Shown here: in pieces, positions 12,651 to 23,589 of the stretch
Numbering within the stretch: the first letter of the stretch is position 1
Layout of the letters: the number at the start of each line of letters is the position of its first letter
From: Paralvinella palmiformis
Taxonomy: Eukaryota > Annelida > Polychaeta > Terebellida > Alvinellidae
Reading direction: 5' to 3'
DNA length: 64,000 nt
Assembly (NCBI GenBank): GCA_025642065.1
Contig: JAODUP010000351.1
Span: forward strand, 143,501 to 207,500
Made by a program: the position numbers and the translations under genes
The notes under the pieces: generated by a model
Told to the model about the DNA's origin: nothing
Seen by the model: only the letters and a program-made list of their open reading frames with translations
The model's database searches: none

Positions 12651-13341
12651 AAAGGAAGAGTTCACCTTCATATAATATTACTTAAATGTGTAATGCTCAT
12701 AGTAGCAAACAAATATTCCACAATAATAATCACGAACTATACCTGAAATCATGGATATTAGGAAATAATCCAAATTACTGGAGGGCAGCCATTACGTCTG
12801 CACCGGATGCCAGATTCGAAGGCAGGAAGGAGGAAAGTCAAATGCTCTGACTTTATCTGACCCAGTAATCCATTGGTACACATACTTCACATAGACACCA
12901 GTTAGTGTTCCCGGTTTTCCTCGCGCGTTCTTCGATGATTCCGCTTGCTTCATAACAATCAGAATCATCTTCTTGTAATGTTCCTTCTGGCTCAAACTGA
13001 TATGGCTGAATGTCAGTCATGATGTAAATTTAGCGAGATTACTAAGTTTTGTTCTGGAATTATTCTTCACTAACGCTTGTTTACATGTTTTTAAATGGGT
13101 TATACAGACTTCCGGTTAAATTGCTTGTTCCAAGTGACGTCAATATTCAGGAGCTTCCTGTCTGTGTCCAGCTTCAAAATGGCGGCGCGCACATGTCGAT
13201 TAATAGTCGATTAATCATCACTTGGTACTGAATTACTTAATATGTGTTTGATCGTTTCACATTTTGACCTCATTTATTATATTTGTGAACATAGCTGTAT
13301 TATTCGTGAAAATTTGAAATGAAGGTGAACTGTTCCTTTAA
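12649..13341. mobile_element. TTAA-flanked terminal-inverted-repeat element (Kolobok/piggyBac-like target), copy A
   Basis: Both ends sit in TTAA (12649-12652 and 13338-13341). The termini are AGGAAGAGTTCACCTTCAT on the left and, reverse-complemented, AGGAACAGTTCACCTTCAT on the right: 18 of 19 identical. Its interior (GCTTCAAAATGGCGGCGCGC, GAGCTTCCTGTCTGTGTC) is shared, inverted, with the element at 38182-38943. It carries a small minus-strand ORF described separately. TTAA target sites are known for Kolobok and piggyBac superfamilies; which one this is cannot be told without a transposase. Confidence 0.88.
12853..13020 (-). pseudogene. P2X7 C-terminal (ballast) domain-like fragment inside the TTAA element
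   Basis: A 55-codon frame from an ATG to TAA. It begins MTDIQPYQFEPEG, continues with an acidic stretch, and ends RKTGNTNWCLCEVCVPM then DYWVR. The R-x-G-N-T-x-W-C-x-C-x-x-C-x-P-M pattern resembles the zinc-binding core of the P2X7 receptor intracellular domain, which is found as a stand-alone module in many invertebrates. After the stop, other frames still read FPPSCLRIWHP, reminiscent of the ILPPCCRLRIR part of that domain. It is probably an internally deleted module carried by the element. Assignment rests on recall of the motif, so moderate confidence. Confidence 0.55.
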
Positions 13342-13768
13342 GAAAAACATGGGAAATGGTATGCAGAGAGGGGGAGTGGGGGGGGGGGCGAAATAAAAGT
13401 CATAAGGTATAGGGAGATTGTTTAGTTGTTTACATCTTAATACTGTCTTCCTTTATCCATAATTTACCATCAGTACAATAAAACTTGTTATATACGTCAT
13501 ATCTGTAAATAAGTTATCTTTCTACTGATAGTGTATCAACTGTGACTTATGTCAATGAAACATAATCTCAAAATATAATTTGAACTTATACTTAAACAAA
13601 ATAAAATTATCGATTAAAAATTAATAAAATACATTTTAATAAACAACTTTACAGCATTATTATCGTTAGTATATTGTATAAATGGAGCAGATTCGAACTT
13701 TTTATATTTTACGTTTACAGTTTACAATTATGGATATTTAAGATAAGGCATGTCCCCTCCTCTCCACC

Positions 13769-13769
<1 letters not shown>
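13342..13769. other. AT-rich unique DNA
   Basis: A G run lies at 13377-13389. Otherwise nothing recognised. Confidence 0.5.

Positions 13770-13847
<78 letters not shown>
13770..13847. repeat. (TA)n microsatellite
   Basis: About 38 uninterrupted TA units. Confidence 0.98.
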
Positions 13848-13849
<2 letters not shown>

Positions 13850-14540
13850 ATGCATCATATTAGGTGTATCCTTTCACAGTACAAAGACAATACATATTTG
13901 ACAGACACATGTCATGCTGGTTCTCGTCATTTGCCACTTTCAGTCACAACAACCGACACTCCATAACTCTACCCAACTGAAACTATAAAGGGATATAGAT
14001 ATAAGGATGACATCAGTAATATTACTCTACATCACATACACGTAGAACATTATTTCCATCATAAATGGAATAGACGTTAGTCTTACAGATCGTTGTAGTT
14101 GTCTCATTAGACTCATACACAGATAGAATAATCTCCATGTCTTCAAACTAATTATATCTTTAGGTTTACAAATTATAAAATATATTTCATCGATATATTC
14201 ATATTAATTATCTTATCACACAGTATCTATGTGAGCAGATGGTGAGATTTTTCAGACAGTATTTTCTATTAAGTCGATCACGTGATACGATGGCGAGACA
14301 AAGCAATCAGACTCTATTCAGGTAGAGTACAAGTCTACTTATACGGGTATAGACCAAAGGTAATTTATATAATATATACGAGATTAGGCATCGAATTATA
14401 TAATATATATTTTAATTAGCTTCATTGAATAATGTGTTGTCACAGGTAAGGTGCAAACATATTAACACTAATTACTATATTATTGTCATATACTATAAAA
14501 TAGGCTTAATTTATATTTTTGTTTTAATAAATATGCTCAT

Positions 14541-14616
<76 letters not shown>

Positions 14617-15114
14617 ATGATATATAGTTCTTTTAATTAAAAGGCGTAGACATTATGATTCAGCTGTCACATAATTTCCACGTTGATTTTATGTGTCCAG
14701 CTCCAAAATATTATTAAGAATGAGTCCACTAAAAGGGGATCTAGCATAGAACATCCGTCTATAAATAAGTTATTTATACAATATATTAGAACTTCTAAAA
14801 TCGTCATCATATTATTATTTGAAATAACTATTTAAGTTAATGAAATTTTGATGGACATTTATAAATAACTAGTTTAAAGAACGTTCAATTCTACATTTTT
14901 TCCTTTATTTATACGTAATCTACTTTACTTTACTTTACTTTACTTGACACATTAATGTTTTATGGATAATGAAATAAAAAAGATTTTATTTTTAAGGGAA
15001 GTCAACTTGTTTTATATACCTGGATTACGTACGAGAGATTCATCTCCGGGTCGTTAACGTCATCCAGGATCATGAACATTGTCATCAATTATCATTGGAT
15101 TCTCTTAAACGAGC
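13848..15114. other. AT-rich unique DNA with a (GT)n run
   Basis: (GT)n at about 14547-14611 and (TTTAC)n at 14920-14944; CACGTG at 14279. No gene seen. Confidence 0.6.
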
Positions 15115-15660
15115 CATAAACTACACCGCACATACTTCCCAACCACATATCAGCCAAACACCACACACATACAAGCCAAACACCAGCAACGTACAAACCA
15201 CACACTAACCGCTTGCCAGCCACATACTAGCCACAAAATAACCACAGAGTAGCCAAGCACCAACTAAACACCAGTCACATTCCAGTCACATTCCAGCCAC
15301 ACTGTCACTCTAACCAGCCAAACAACAGTCACATTATAGTCTCACACCAATCACATACCAACCACACAGTCACTCTCACCAACCAAACAGCAGTCACATA
15401 ATAGTCACACACCAGTCACATAACAACCACACGGTCACTCTCACCAGCCAAACAGCAGTCGCATAATAGTCACACACCAGTCACATAAGAACCACACAGT
15501 CACTCTCACCAGCCAAACAGCAGTCACATAATAGTCACACACCAGTCACATAACAACCACACAGTCACTCTCACCAGCCAAACAGCAGTCACATAATAGT
15601 CACAAACCAGTCACATACCAGCCACACGGTCACTCTCACCAGTCAAACATCAATCAGTTT
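15115..15660. repeat. 65-bp minisatellite
   Basis: From 15290 the motif GTCACTCTCACCAGCCAAAC recurs every 65 bases (about 15306, 15371, 15436, 15501, 15566, 15631). The segment before it (15115-15290) is a more decayed series of the same ACCA(C/G)CCACA-type words, so the array has an old left flank. Confidence 0.93.
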
Positions 15661-16184
15661 AGTGTTCTTATACAAAATTATTGAATACCAGATGTGATAA
15701 TCGATATCAAGAATGAAGATAAAACAATCGACAAAGGAATTGACCTCTACATATCACTCAGCCTTCCCTTCTCCTCTAACATCCAATCCCTTATGTCTCA
15801 TCTTCATTGATATCAAATATCCCGCTGTATCCTGAGTTTTGTCGATATTTGTCATAAAAACATCCGCCCAACTTATCGTATTAACTTCACCCGTCAAGAG
15901 CCAGTATCATAGGTCTGATTTACCCCCCCCACCCCCACCCCACCCCACACAGCCCTCTCGGCTCTGGTCTATTACTGACCGGGGGCTTAGGGACCAGCTG
16001 GTAGGAGATAAGACCCCGTATCCCTGTGACAAATGATGGTACACTAAATATTGTTAGTATCATTCTAGTCTCTGTCTGAAGACCAGAGGTGATAGGAAGA
16101 TGCCAATAAAATATTTATTGTCATAATTGATGTCTGGAAATAAGAATAAAATATTAATTTTCGTAGAGTCACTGTGTAATGGAT
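15661..16184. other. Unique noncoding DNA
   Basis: A C-rich run (ccccccccaccccc) at about 15922-15948. Nothing coding recognised. Confidence 0.5.
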
Positions 16185-16292
16185 TAGTATGGCTAGGTCA
16201 GTCGTATAACTAGGTCAGTGGTTTAGCAAAATCAATAGTGTAGCTAGGTCAAACATACGATAGTGGTATACCCAGGTGTGGATATGACATTA
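16185..16292. repeat. Decayed 17-bp repeat, left of the inserted LINE fragment
   Basis: Words such as GCTAGGTCAGTCGTATAAC and TAGTGTAGCTAGGTCA are degenerate forms of the repeat that continues at 17325-18260. Confidence 0.65.
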
Positions 16293-17145
16293 ATATTGTT
16301 ATCCAAGAGAAAGATTTGCAAAAATGGAACATGATTTAAATATTGAAATACAAAAACTTTCACTTTGGCTTAAAGATAATAAACTTTTGCTAAATATTAA
16401 TAAAACATATACAATGAGATTTAACAATATTTCTAGTGTAAGAAACAGAATCAAACACAATTATAAAGATGAGACTCAAATAGACAATGTTAATCATAAA
16501 CAATTTCTGCGCGTGATAATAGATAAGAAAATTAATTAGAATGAACATAAAAAATATACATACAAAATAATATATAAGATTGTAGGCATTTTCTCGAAAG
16601 TCAACAAGAAAGTGAATAAAACAACTTTGATTAACATATATTACACCTTAATATACCCTTTTATTATCTCTTGTAATATAGTATATGTCTAAAATTAATA
16701 TATTACAGAAACAAATAATTCGTATAATAAATTATACTAAATTCAGAAGTCATACATACGTTTTATTTAAAGCACATCAAATTATGAACATCTATTAACT
16801 GAACAAATATGTAACTTATATATTAATATATAGACATAATAGGGATATGTTACCAAATATATTTAAAGATGTGTTCATGAAGAACACTCCTTAATATAAC
16901 TATAATATAAGACAACATCTAACTTACAAAATACCACATCGTAAAACCAATACTAGACAAAACACATTAACTTATATTGGTCTCAAATTGTGGAATATTA
17001 TTATCATGATCATGAAAAATCATTTTGAATGTTGTATATCTATGAATAAAGTTATTGCGGCAATGATTTTCTACCATTTAACGCTTCTTTAAATCAATTC
17101 TTGTTTTGTCGGCATGACGTTTATCAATAAGAAATTAAAAAAAAG
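16293..17145 (+). pseudogene. Non-LTR retrotransposon reverse transcriptase, 3' fragment
   Basis: Reads KMEHDLNIEIQKLSLWLKDN, KLLLNINKTYTMRF, VNHKQFLRVIIDKKIN, then a stop where the family has Trp, then NEHKKYTYKIIYKIVGIFSK and NIYYTLIYPFIISCNIVYV. This is the post-catalytic thumb and C-terminal region of LINE reverse transcriptases (W-L-x-x-N-K-L, F-L-G-V-I-I-D, Y-x-x-x-I-Y-P patterns). Farther on, frames read IFKDVFMKNT, TNTRQNTLTYIGLKLWN, the usual C-terminal end. Several stops and frameshifts show it is dead. No 5' part is present. Confidence 0.85.
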
Positions 17146-17324
17146 ATACTTCGTGTTTAAAACAGATAGTGTTTACTGTGGCGATAAGATCAGTGTAACT
17201 AACTAGCTTGCCACAGACATACATATTTAAGAGATGAGAATAAAGTGACCTTGCTCGTGAAGTATTACGAAATATGGTGCGCATCAAATCTAGTGAACTT
17301 ATTTCAAGCCAGAAATATACCTAT
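17146..17324. other. Tail and flank of the LINE fragment
   Basis: A-rich stretch (aaattaaaaaaaag) near 17130-17145 may be the LINE tail. Beyond it, unique sequence. Confidence 0.4.
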
Positions 17325-18065
17325 GTCAGTGATGTAGCTGGGTCATTAGTATACCTAGGCCAGTTAGATTAGTGGTGTAGTTAGATTAGTGGTGTAGTTA
17401 GATTAGTGGTGTAGTTAGATTAGTGGTGTAGTTAGATTAGTGGTGCAGTTAGATTAGTGGTGCAGTTAGATTAGTGGTGTAGTTAGATTAGTGGTGTAGT
17501 TAGATTAGTGGTGTAGTTAAATTAGTGGTGTAGTTAGATTAGTGGTGTAGTTAGATTAGTGGTGTAGTTAGATTAGTGGTGTAGTTAGATTAGTGGTGTA
17601 GTTAGATTAGTGGTGCAGTTAGATTAGTGGTGTAGTTAGATTAGTGGTGTAGTTAGATTAGTGGTGTAGTTAGATTAGTGGTGTAGTTAGATTAGTGGTG
17701 TAGTTAGATTAGTGGTGTATCCAGATTGGTGATGTAGTTAGATTAGTGGTGTAGTTAGATTACTGATGTAGTTAGATTAGTGGTGTATCCAGATTAGTGA
17801 TGTAGTTAGATTAGTGGTGTAGTTAGATTAGTGGTGTAGTTAGATTAGTGGTGTAGTTAAATTAGTGGTGTAGTTAGATTAGTGGTGTATCCAGATTAGT
17901 GATGTAGTTAGATTAGTGGTGTAGTTAGATTAGTGGTGTATCCAGATTGGTGGTGTAGTTAGATTAGTGGTGTATCCAGATTAGTGATGTAGTTAGATTA
18001 GTGGTGTAGTTAGATTAGTGGTGTAGTTAGATTAGTGGTGTAGTTAGATTAGTGGTGTAGCTGGC
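17325..18065. repeat. 17-bp minisatellite gttagattagtggtgta, about 41 copies
   Basis: Near-perfect 17-base units from about 17360 to 18062. Variant units (tccagattagtgatgta) recur in the second half in a pattern that suggests block duplication. Confidence 0.97.
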
Positions 18066-18260
18066 CAAGGACTGTTGCTAGGTCAATCGTGAAGCGAGGT
18101 TAGTATCATATCTAGGTCAGTAGTGTAGCTATGTCAGTGGTGTAGTTAGGTCAGTGGTTTATCAGGATTAGTAATGTAGTGAGGTCGATGGTGTAGCTAA
18201 GTCAGTATTGTAGCTAGGTCAATAGTTTATCTAGGTCACTAGTGTAACTAAACCAGTAAG
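18066..18260. repeat. Decayed right flank of the 17-bp array
   Basis: Degenerate TAGCTAGGTCAGTAGTGTA-type words, as at 16185-16292. Confidence 0.65.
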
Positions 18261-18690
18261 AGGCATATCGGTTTTAAGAATTGATTCAAGATATCAGGCT
18301 ACACCGACTAATAATACTAATAACCTGTATAATACGGGCACCTGCCTATTACGACCAACTAATATTGTTATATCATTCTCATCTGTTGAGTTAACAAGAA
18401 ATTAACATGTCGTTTAAATCATATTGACTGATATTTACTGATATTGACTAATATTAACTGATATTAACTGATATTGGCTAACATTAACTGATATTAGCTG
18501 ATATAGATAGCCACAGCAAATTTAATAACAGAAGCAATCTAGATATAAAATATAATGTTATCATAATATTAAATGTAATTTATTGATTTTGATTATTAGC
18601 TAATCATAACATAAAATATTAACTTTGTATTTTATATTAACGAGAAACAAATATCGGAATAATATAACAATATCATAATATATCAGGTCA
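18261..18690. other. AT-rich DNA with short (ATATTAACTG)n-like repeats
   Basis: About eight copies of a roughly 10-12-base gatattaactgat word at 18421-18508. No gene seen. Confidence 0.6.
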
Positions 18691-18699
18691 CGTGATAAC

Positions 18700-19461
18700 A
18701 ATTGAAGGAGTTGTAGTAGTACAAGTATTGGTAGTAAGAATAGTAGTAATGGTAGTAGTAGTAGTGGTTGTAGTAGTGGTAGTACCAAAAGTAATAGAAA
18801 AGGTAGCAGCAGCAGTAGTAGTAGTAGTACCAGTAGTTTTAAAAAGTAATAGCAGCAGGAGTATAAGTAGTAATAGTAGTAGAAGTAGTGAAAATAATAA
18901 TAGTAGCAGTAGTAGTAGTGGAAATAGTTAGAATTATAGTGGTGGTAGTAGTAATAGCAGCAACAGCAACAGCAACAGCAGTAGTAGTAGTAGTAGTAAT
19001 GAAAGTATTATTATTATTAGTTAGTAGTAGTAGTAGTTGTTGTTGTTGTTGCTGTAGTAGTAGTAGTTACAAAGTAGTAGTAGTAATAGTTATAATAGTA
19101 GTAGTAGTTGTTGTTGTTGTAAAAGTATTAACAATAGTAGCAGTACCAGTACAAGTAGTATTAAAAAGTAGTAGTAGTAGTGATAATAGTGATAATAGTG
19201 ATAGTAGTAGTAGTAGCAGTAGTAGTAGTAATAATAGTAATAGTTGTTGTATTTGTAGCAGTAGAACAAATTGTGGTAGTAGTAGTTGTAGTAGTAGTAA
19301 TTGCAATAGTAGCAATACCCGTAGTATTAAAAACTACTACTACTACTAGTAGTAGTAGTAGTAGTAGAGGTAGTATTAGTAGTAGCAAGAATTGTAGTGG
19401 TGGTAATAGTAGTTGTAGTAAAAGTAGTAGTAGTAGTAGTAAAATAATACCATTATTATTG

Positions 19462-19493
<32 letters not shown>

Positions 19494-19856
19494 TGTTGTT
19501 GTAGAAGTCATAGTAGTAGTAGTTGTTGTTGTTGTAGTACTAGTAGCAGTAGTAAGAATTGTAGTGACGGTGGTGGTGGTAGTAGTAGTAGTAGTAGCAG
19601 TAATAGGGGCAGTAATAATAATTGTCATAGTAATTGTTGCAGAAGTAATAGTTGCAAAAATATTAGGATTAGAATAGTAGCAGTATGAATTGCATTAAAA
19701 AAGTGGTAGTATTAGTAGCAGCAGTAGTGAAGGTAATAATAGTAGTAATAGTTGTACTAAAAGTTATAGTAGTAGTAGTAGTAGTAGTAGTAGCATTAAG
19801 AATTGTGATAGTAGTAGTCGTAGTATTACTTGTAGTGTTAGTGGTAATAATAAAGC

Positions 19857-19929
<73 letters not shown>

Positions 19930-19937
19930 TTAGTAGC

Positions 19938-19971
<34 letters not shown>

Positions 19972-19985
19972 ATGGTGGTGGTTGT
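18700..19985. repeat. 1.3-kb (AGT/GTA)n trinucleotide tract with (TAA)n core
   Basis: Almost the whole segment is GTA/AGT repeats with interruptions, plus about 24 ATA units at 19857-19927. A non-repeat word like AGTATTAAAAAGTAGTAG recurs (about 18835, 19160, 19325, 19690, 19795), hinting at an older longer unit. Reading frames of over 150 residues on both strands (poly-Ser, poly-Val, poly-Thr) are artefacts. Confidence 0.95.
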
Positions 19986-20437
19986 ATTTACTGTATATAT
20001 ATGAAGATTCGTAGCTGTTTTACTTCCAGCGAGTAGTTTCTTTCACTGAGAGGTGTTTGGTGAACGTAAACGTTCGAGTAGACTGTTCGACTGCTGAACG
20101 TGCTACAGTCAAACACAGTCAAAACAATAATAATGTCGTTTGGGTACGATTAGGGCAGTGACAAATAACACCTTCTGGTTACCAAGACAACAATGTCGCT
20201 CATGAATGAATAATGCAGACAAAATACTAATAACAGAACCAGTAAATCAGCAAAACTGTCAAAATGTTAATCTAGCAGCCAGTAAATATATCCATGAGTA
20301 CATTTAAGGACACAATGGGCAGAATATTGATCATGTTGGCTATGAAATACAGTCCAACTATTAGGACTATTTTGATTAACATTTTTACAAATAGAGCTAT
20401 GACAGTGAAGATTGAGACATTTAAAATGCCATCAATT

Positions 20438-20468
<31 letters not shown>

Positions 20469-21921
20469 TATACAACACATACCCATCAGGTGTAAAAGTA
20501 TAATATACCTCTAAATATCTTATAGATAATACTCAGGAGCTGTCTTATACATATATATTTGGAAGTGATTTTAATACACTTTTAATATACTAATAATCAG
20601 CATTTAAATCATTTTCATACATCTGACTTTGTTCTACAAACTTTTGTCTGTAAGACAACATTATAACTAGAAACATTTGCGACTTGTTAATGTTTATACA
20701 AATAACTGGTAACATGTAATTGTTTTAAACAAAAATCTGTATTTTAGCCGTAATTTATAGAACAAATAGAAATAAGAGATGGAATTAATATTAAATTTTT
20801 ATTTGTTTCGTTCCAAGATCAAGACACGGAGATAAGACACGAAATAATAAATACTTCTCCAGAGACGCCCATTTAGTATGTGAAGAGTAGAGAAACAAGG
20901 ATCCTAAATATCCTGATGGCGATCATTGTCAGAGTGATCTATGTCGTCAGGATCTCTTTAATATCCTACATTTTAATTTACTCAAGAAGCAGCTATAATT
21001 AACATGATCAAACAATCACCTTTAGTTTGATCACTTTTAGTAGTTAAATTAGCTGATAATTTGGGGACCTAACTAATAATTAAATCACCGAAGATCACCA
21101 GAGATCATCAAATATTATGTTTATTTGTAACAAATCTGATGTTGATCTCTTTTTTCATAACTATCATAAACTATATAATAATAGTATATTTAATGACACC
21201 TAATCTAACATTGTTATCTGTTAAATTATTAAAAAGGCAATTTTAGTGCACTTGATGGAAGAAGATTTAATGAACTACAAACAACAACAACAACATTATC
21301 ACATGCCAATAGCACATATACAATCTTTAATTTGGTTTCCCTAAAGTTGTTAAGGTAATTAATAACAACGTTTATAGTTAAGACAAAACGAAGATGTATA
21401 TTACATGTTAACACTTAAAATATGTTGCTTTTTAAACACATATATAGGTTCATTTCAATTGAGCTTCTGTTTATATAGTTAGGACCAAGTTTAAGAGTCA
21501 ACGATAAAATAGGAAATATTTAGTTTTTTATAAAATCATTTTTTCCTTGTGTTTATGGAGTATTTAATTTATTGATATGACAATATTTACGTCTGTCTGC
21601 CTGTGATAGGATAATACTTTAACTTTGCTAAATTTGATTGTTTATCTCATTATTGCCGAAAGTCGGCATTAGAAGCTATCTTTGAAGTTATCCATAGAAG
21701 TCGCTTTGATTGTTTCATCAAAGAGATTTTGTTCTACTCTCAGATAGGACGTAGAGAGAAGTTTGTTCTGAACCTTATATAGATATATACCTTGACTAGC
21801 TACATAATGTGTCCACGAAGAGAAATATAGAAATGTCTTATAGTTTGATAAAAGTCGTGGTATGTATGTATGTATGTATGTATGTATGTATGTATACATG
21901 TCGAAGTAGTTCCTCCTTGCT

Positions 21922-21958
<37 letters not shown>

Positions 21959-22018
21959 TAACTAATATAATCGGGGTACTGCCTTCATTTGGTTAGTTTT
22001 GTTGCTATACAGCAGACA
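19986..22018. other. Unique noncoding DNA with short microsatellites
   Basis: (CA)n at 20437-20463, (GTAT)n at 21860-21895, (TA)n at 21925-21955. Open frames are short and unconvincing. Confidence 0.6.
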
Positions 22019-22460
22019 TAATGTGTGTATCTTCTGTGATGGTTGTTATACAGACAGGAGTAATGTGTATATCTTCTGTGATGGTTGCTATACAGACAGG
22101 AGTAATGTGTATATCTTCTGTGATGGTTGTTATACAGACAGGAGTAATGTGGATATCTTCTGTGATGGTTGTTATAAAGACAGGAGTAATGTGTATATCT
22201 TCTGTGATGGTTGTTATACAGACAGGATTAATGTGTATATCTTCTGTGATGGTTGTTATACAGACAGGAGTAATGTGTATATCTTCTGTGATGGTTGTTA
22301 TACAGACAGGAGTAATGTGGATATCTTCTATGATGGTTGTTATACAGACAGAAGTAATGTGTATATCTTCTGTGATGGTTGTTATACAGACAGGAGTAAT
22401 GTGTATATCTTCTGTGGTGGTTGTTATACAGACAGGAGTAATGTGGATATCTTCTGTGAT
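22019..22460 (+). repeat. 42-bp minisatellite, about ten copies, in frame with LINE ORF1
   Basis: The unit encodes IFCDGCYTDRSNVY (14 residues) and the same frame runs without a stop into the retrotransposon ORF1 sequence CDQTFKCQYC. All frames are open because the unit is a multiple of three. F-C-D-G-C-Y is a familiar word in PHD fingers of LINE ORF1 proteins, so the array probably amplified from the element itself. Confidence 0.9.
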
Positions 22461-23204
22461 CAAACTTTTAAATGTCAGTACTGCCTGACCGAGCATAACA
22501 TATCTGTTATTGAATGTGAAAAGTGCAAAAATTTGGTTGCCAAGAATGTTCCGAACTTCCGACTCAAATCCATGCGACCTGTGGTAAATGGGGATGGCAT
22601 TACTATTGCCTAACTTGTGAACCGGTTGTCATTAAATTCTGCTATAACCCAGCCGAAGATGACGAGACCAATTCTTTGGAAAGCATTAAGCAATCAGACC
22701 TCTCTAAACGAGGCCAAAATCTGGAGAAAATAAAGACCAACCTCGAGACTAGAATGACAAGTTTATTGGAAATGAATGAAAAGGCAAAAAAAATCATATT
22801 CGCAAGTCCTGCGGGCAATCCTTACCAAATCCCCAGTCCAACAGTCTACTGCTCTGGCTACCACCTCTCAGAAGTCTACTATGTCTCTGGTAGACGAGTA
22901 CACTGATAGGAAACGACTTAAATGTAATTTGGTTATTCATAGCCTGCCCGAGAGCCAAGAAGACAACCTAGCTGATGGCATTATATCGGATATTGAGGCA
23001 GTGAGACTAGAATTTTAGTAACTGGTCTAAATATCGTTGGGGTCATCATAACCAAGGTTATATTACGACTGGGTGGGGTGGGTGGTGGGTGGTAGAGGAC
23101 AAAACAGAATGAATAAATCCAGACTTGTTTTGGTAACCTTGAATAACCCGGAAAGAAATAGAGTTATTTTGGCAAGACTTTGAGGGAAACAGAGGAATGG
23201 GGCA
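22461..23204 (+). pseudogene. CR1-like LINE ORF1 (zinc finger, coiled region, RRM-like), forward part
   Basis: In order: a PHD-like zinc finger FKCQYCLTEHNISVIECEKC, then after a frameshift near 22535 GCQECSELPTQIHATCGKWG and HYYCLTCEPVV; a charged helical stretch NLEKIKTNLETRMTSLLEMN; after a second shift at an A run near 22786, SYSQVLRAILTKSPVQ; then DRKRLKCNLVIHSLPESQED, the usual start of the ORF1 RRM-like domain, and LVTLNNPERNRVILAR with TLRETEEWGNI in another frame. ORF1 proteins of this type bind LINE RNA. At least three frameshifts make it a pseudogene. Confidence 0.8.
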
Positions 23205-23233
23205 ACATATCTCCTCTCTTTAGCTGTGAGGTC

Positions 23234-23282
<49 letters not shown>

Positions 23283-23458
23283 TTTGAGAGGAACTGTTCT
23301 TCACTACTGGTTATGTTACTGAGGGTGCACATTCTGTGGCTGAGAGTTGTACAAGTTTGATGTGACGAATTATGATATTCTGCTCACCTTTTTCTGTTTG
23401 TTCTTTAAGGCGTCTCCTACCCTTTTCCCTTCTTTCATCTTCTTAGGGGTGAGAGTCA

Positions 23459-23508
<50 letters not shown>

Positions 23509-23510
23509 CC
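23205..23510 (-). pseudogene. Inverted segment of LINE ORF1 C-terminus, bounded by (TA)n runs
   Basis: On the minus strand, from the (TA)n at 23461-23507 leftward, the frame reads PDSHP, stop, EDERREKGRRRLKEQTEKGE then QNIIIRHIKLVQLSATECAP and SVT, stop, PVVKNSSS, the expected ORF1 C-terminus. A second short piece next to the (TA)n at 23240-23281 reads ISLDLTAKERRY, also minus. The forward element resumes at 23598 with PSVAQPVVMDSS, homologous to the inverted PSVT-PVVKNSSS. So an ORF1 block is inverted and partly duplicated inside the element. Confidence 0.75.
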
Positions 23511-23589
23511 CTGACCGGTTTAGGCTGTGCTGATTAAGCGACAGCCTGGGGATTCTCCCCGAACAACAAAACCAACCAACCAACCAAAC

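Noticed and set aside
12440..12652. 70-residue RERE/GGG-rich frame
   Set aside because: Translation of a purine-rich G-run tract; no motif.
18692..19677. Several frames of 150-165 residues on both strands
   Set aside because: Low-complexity translations of the AGT-type tract.
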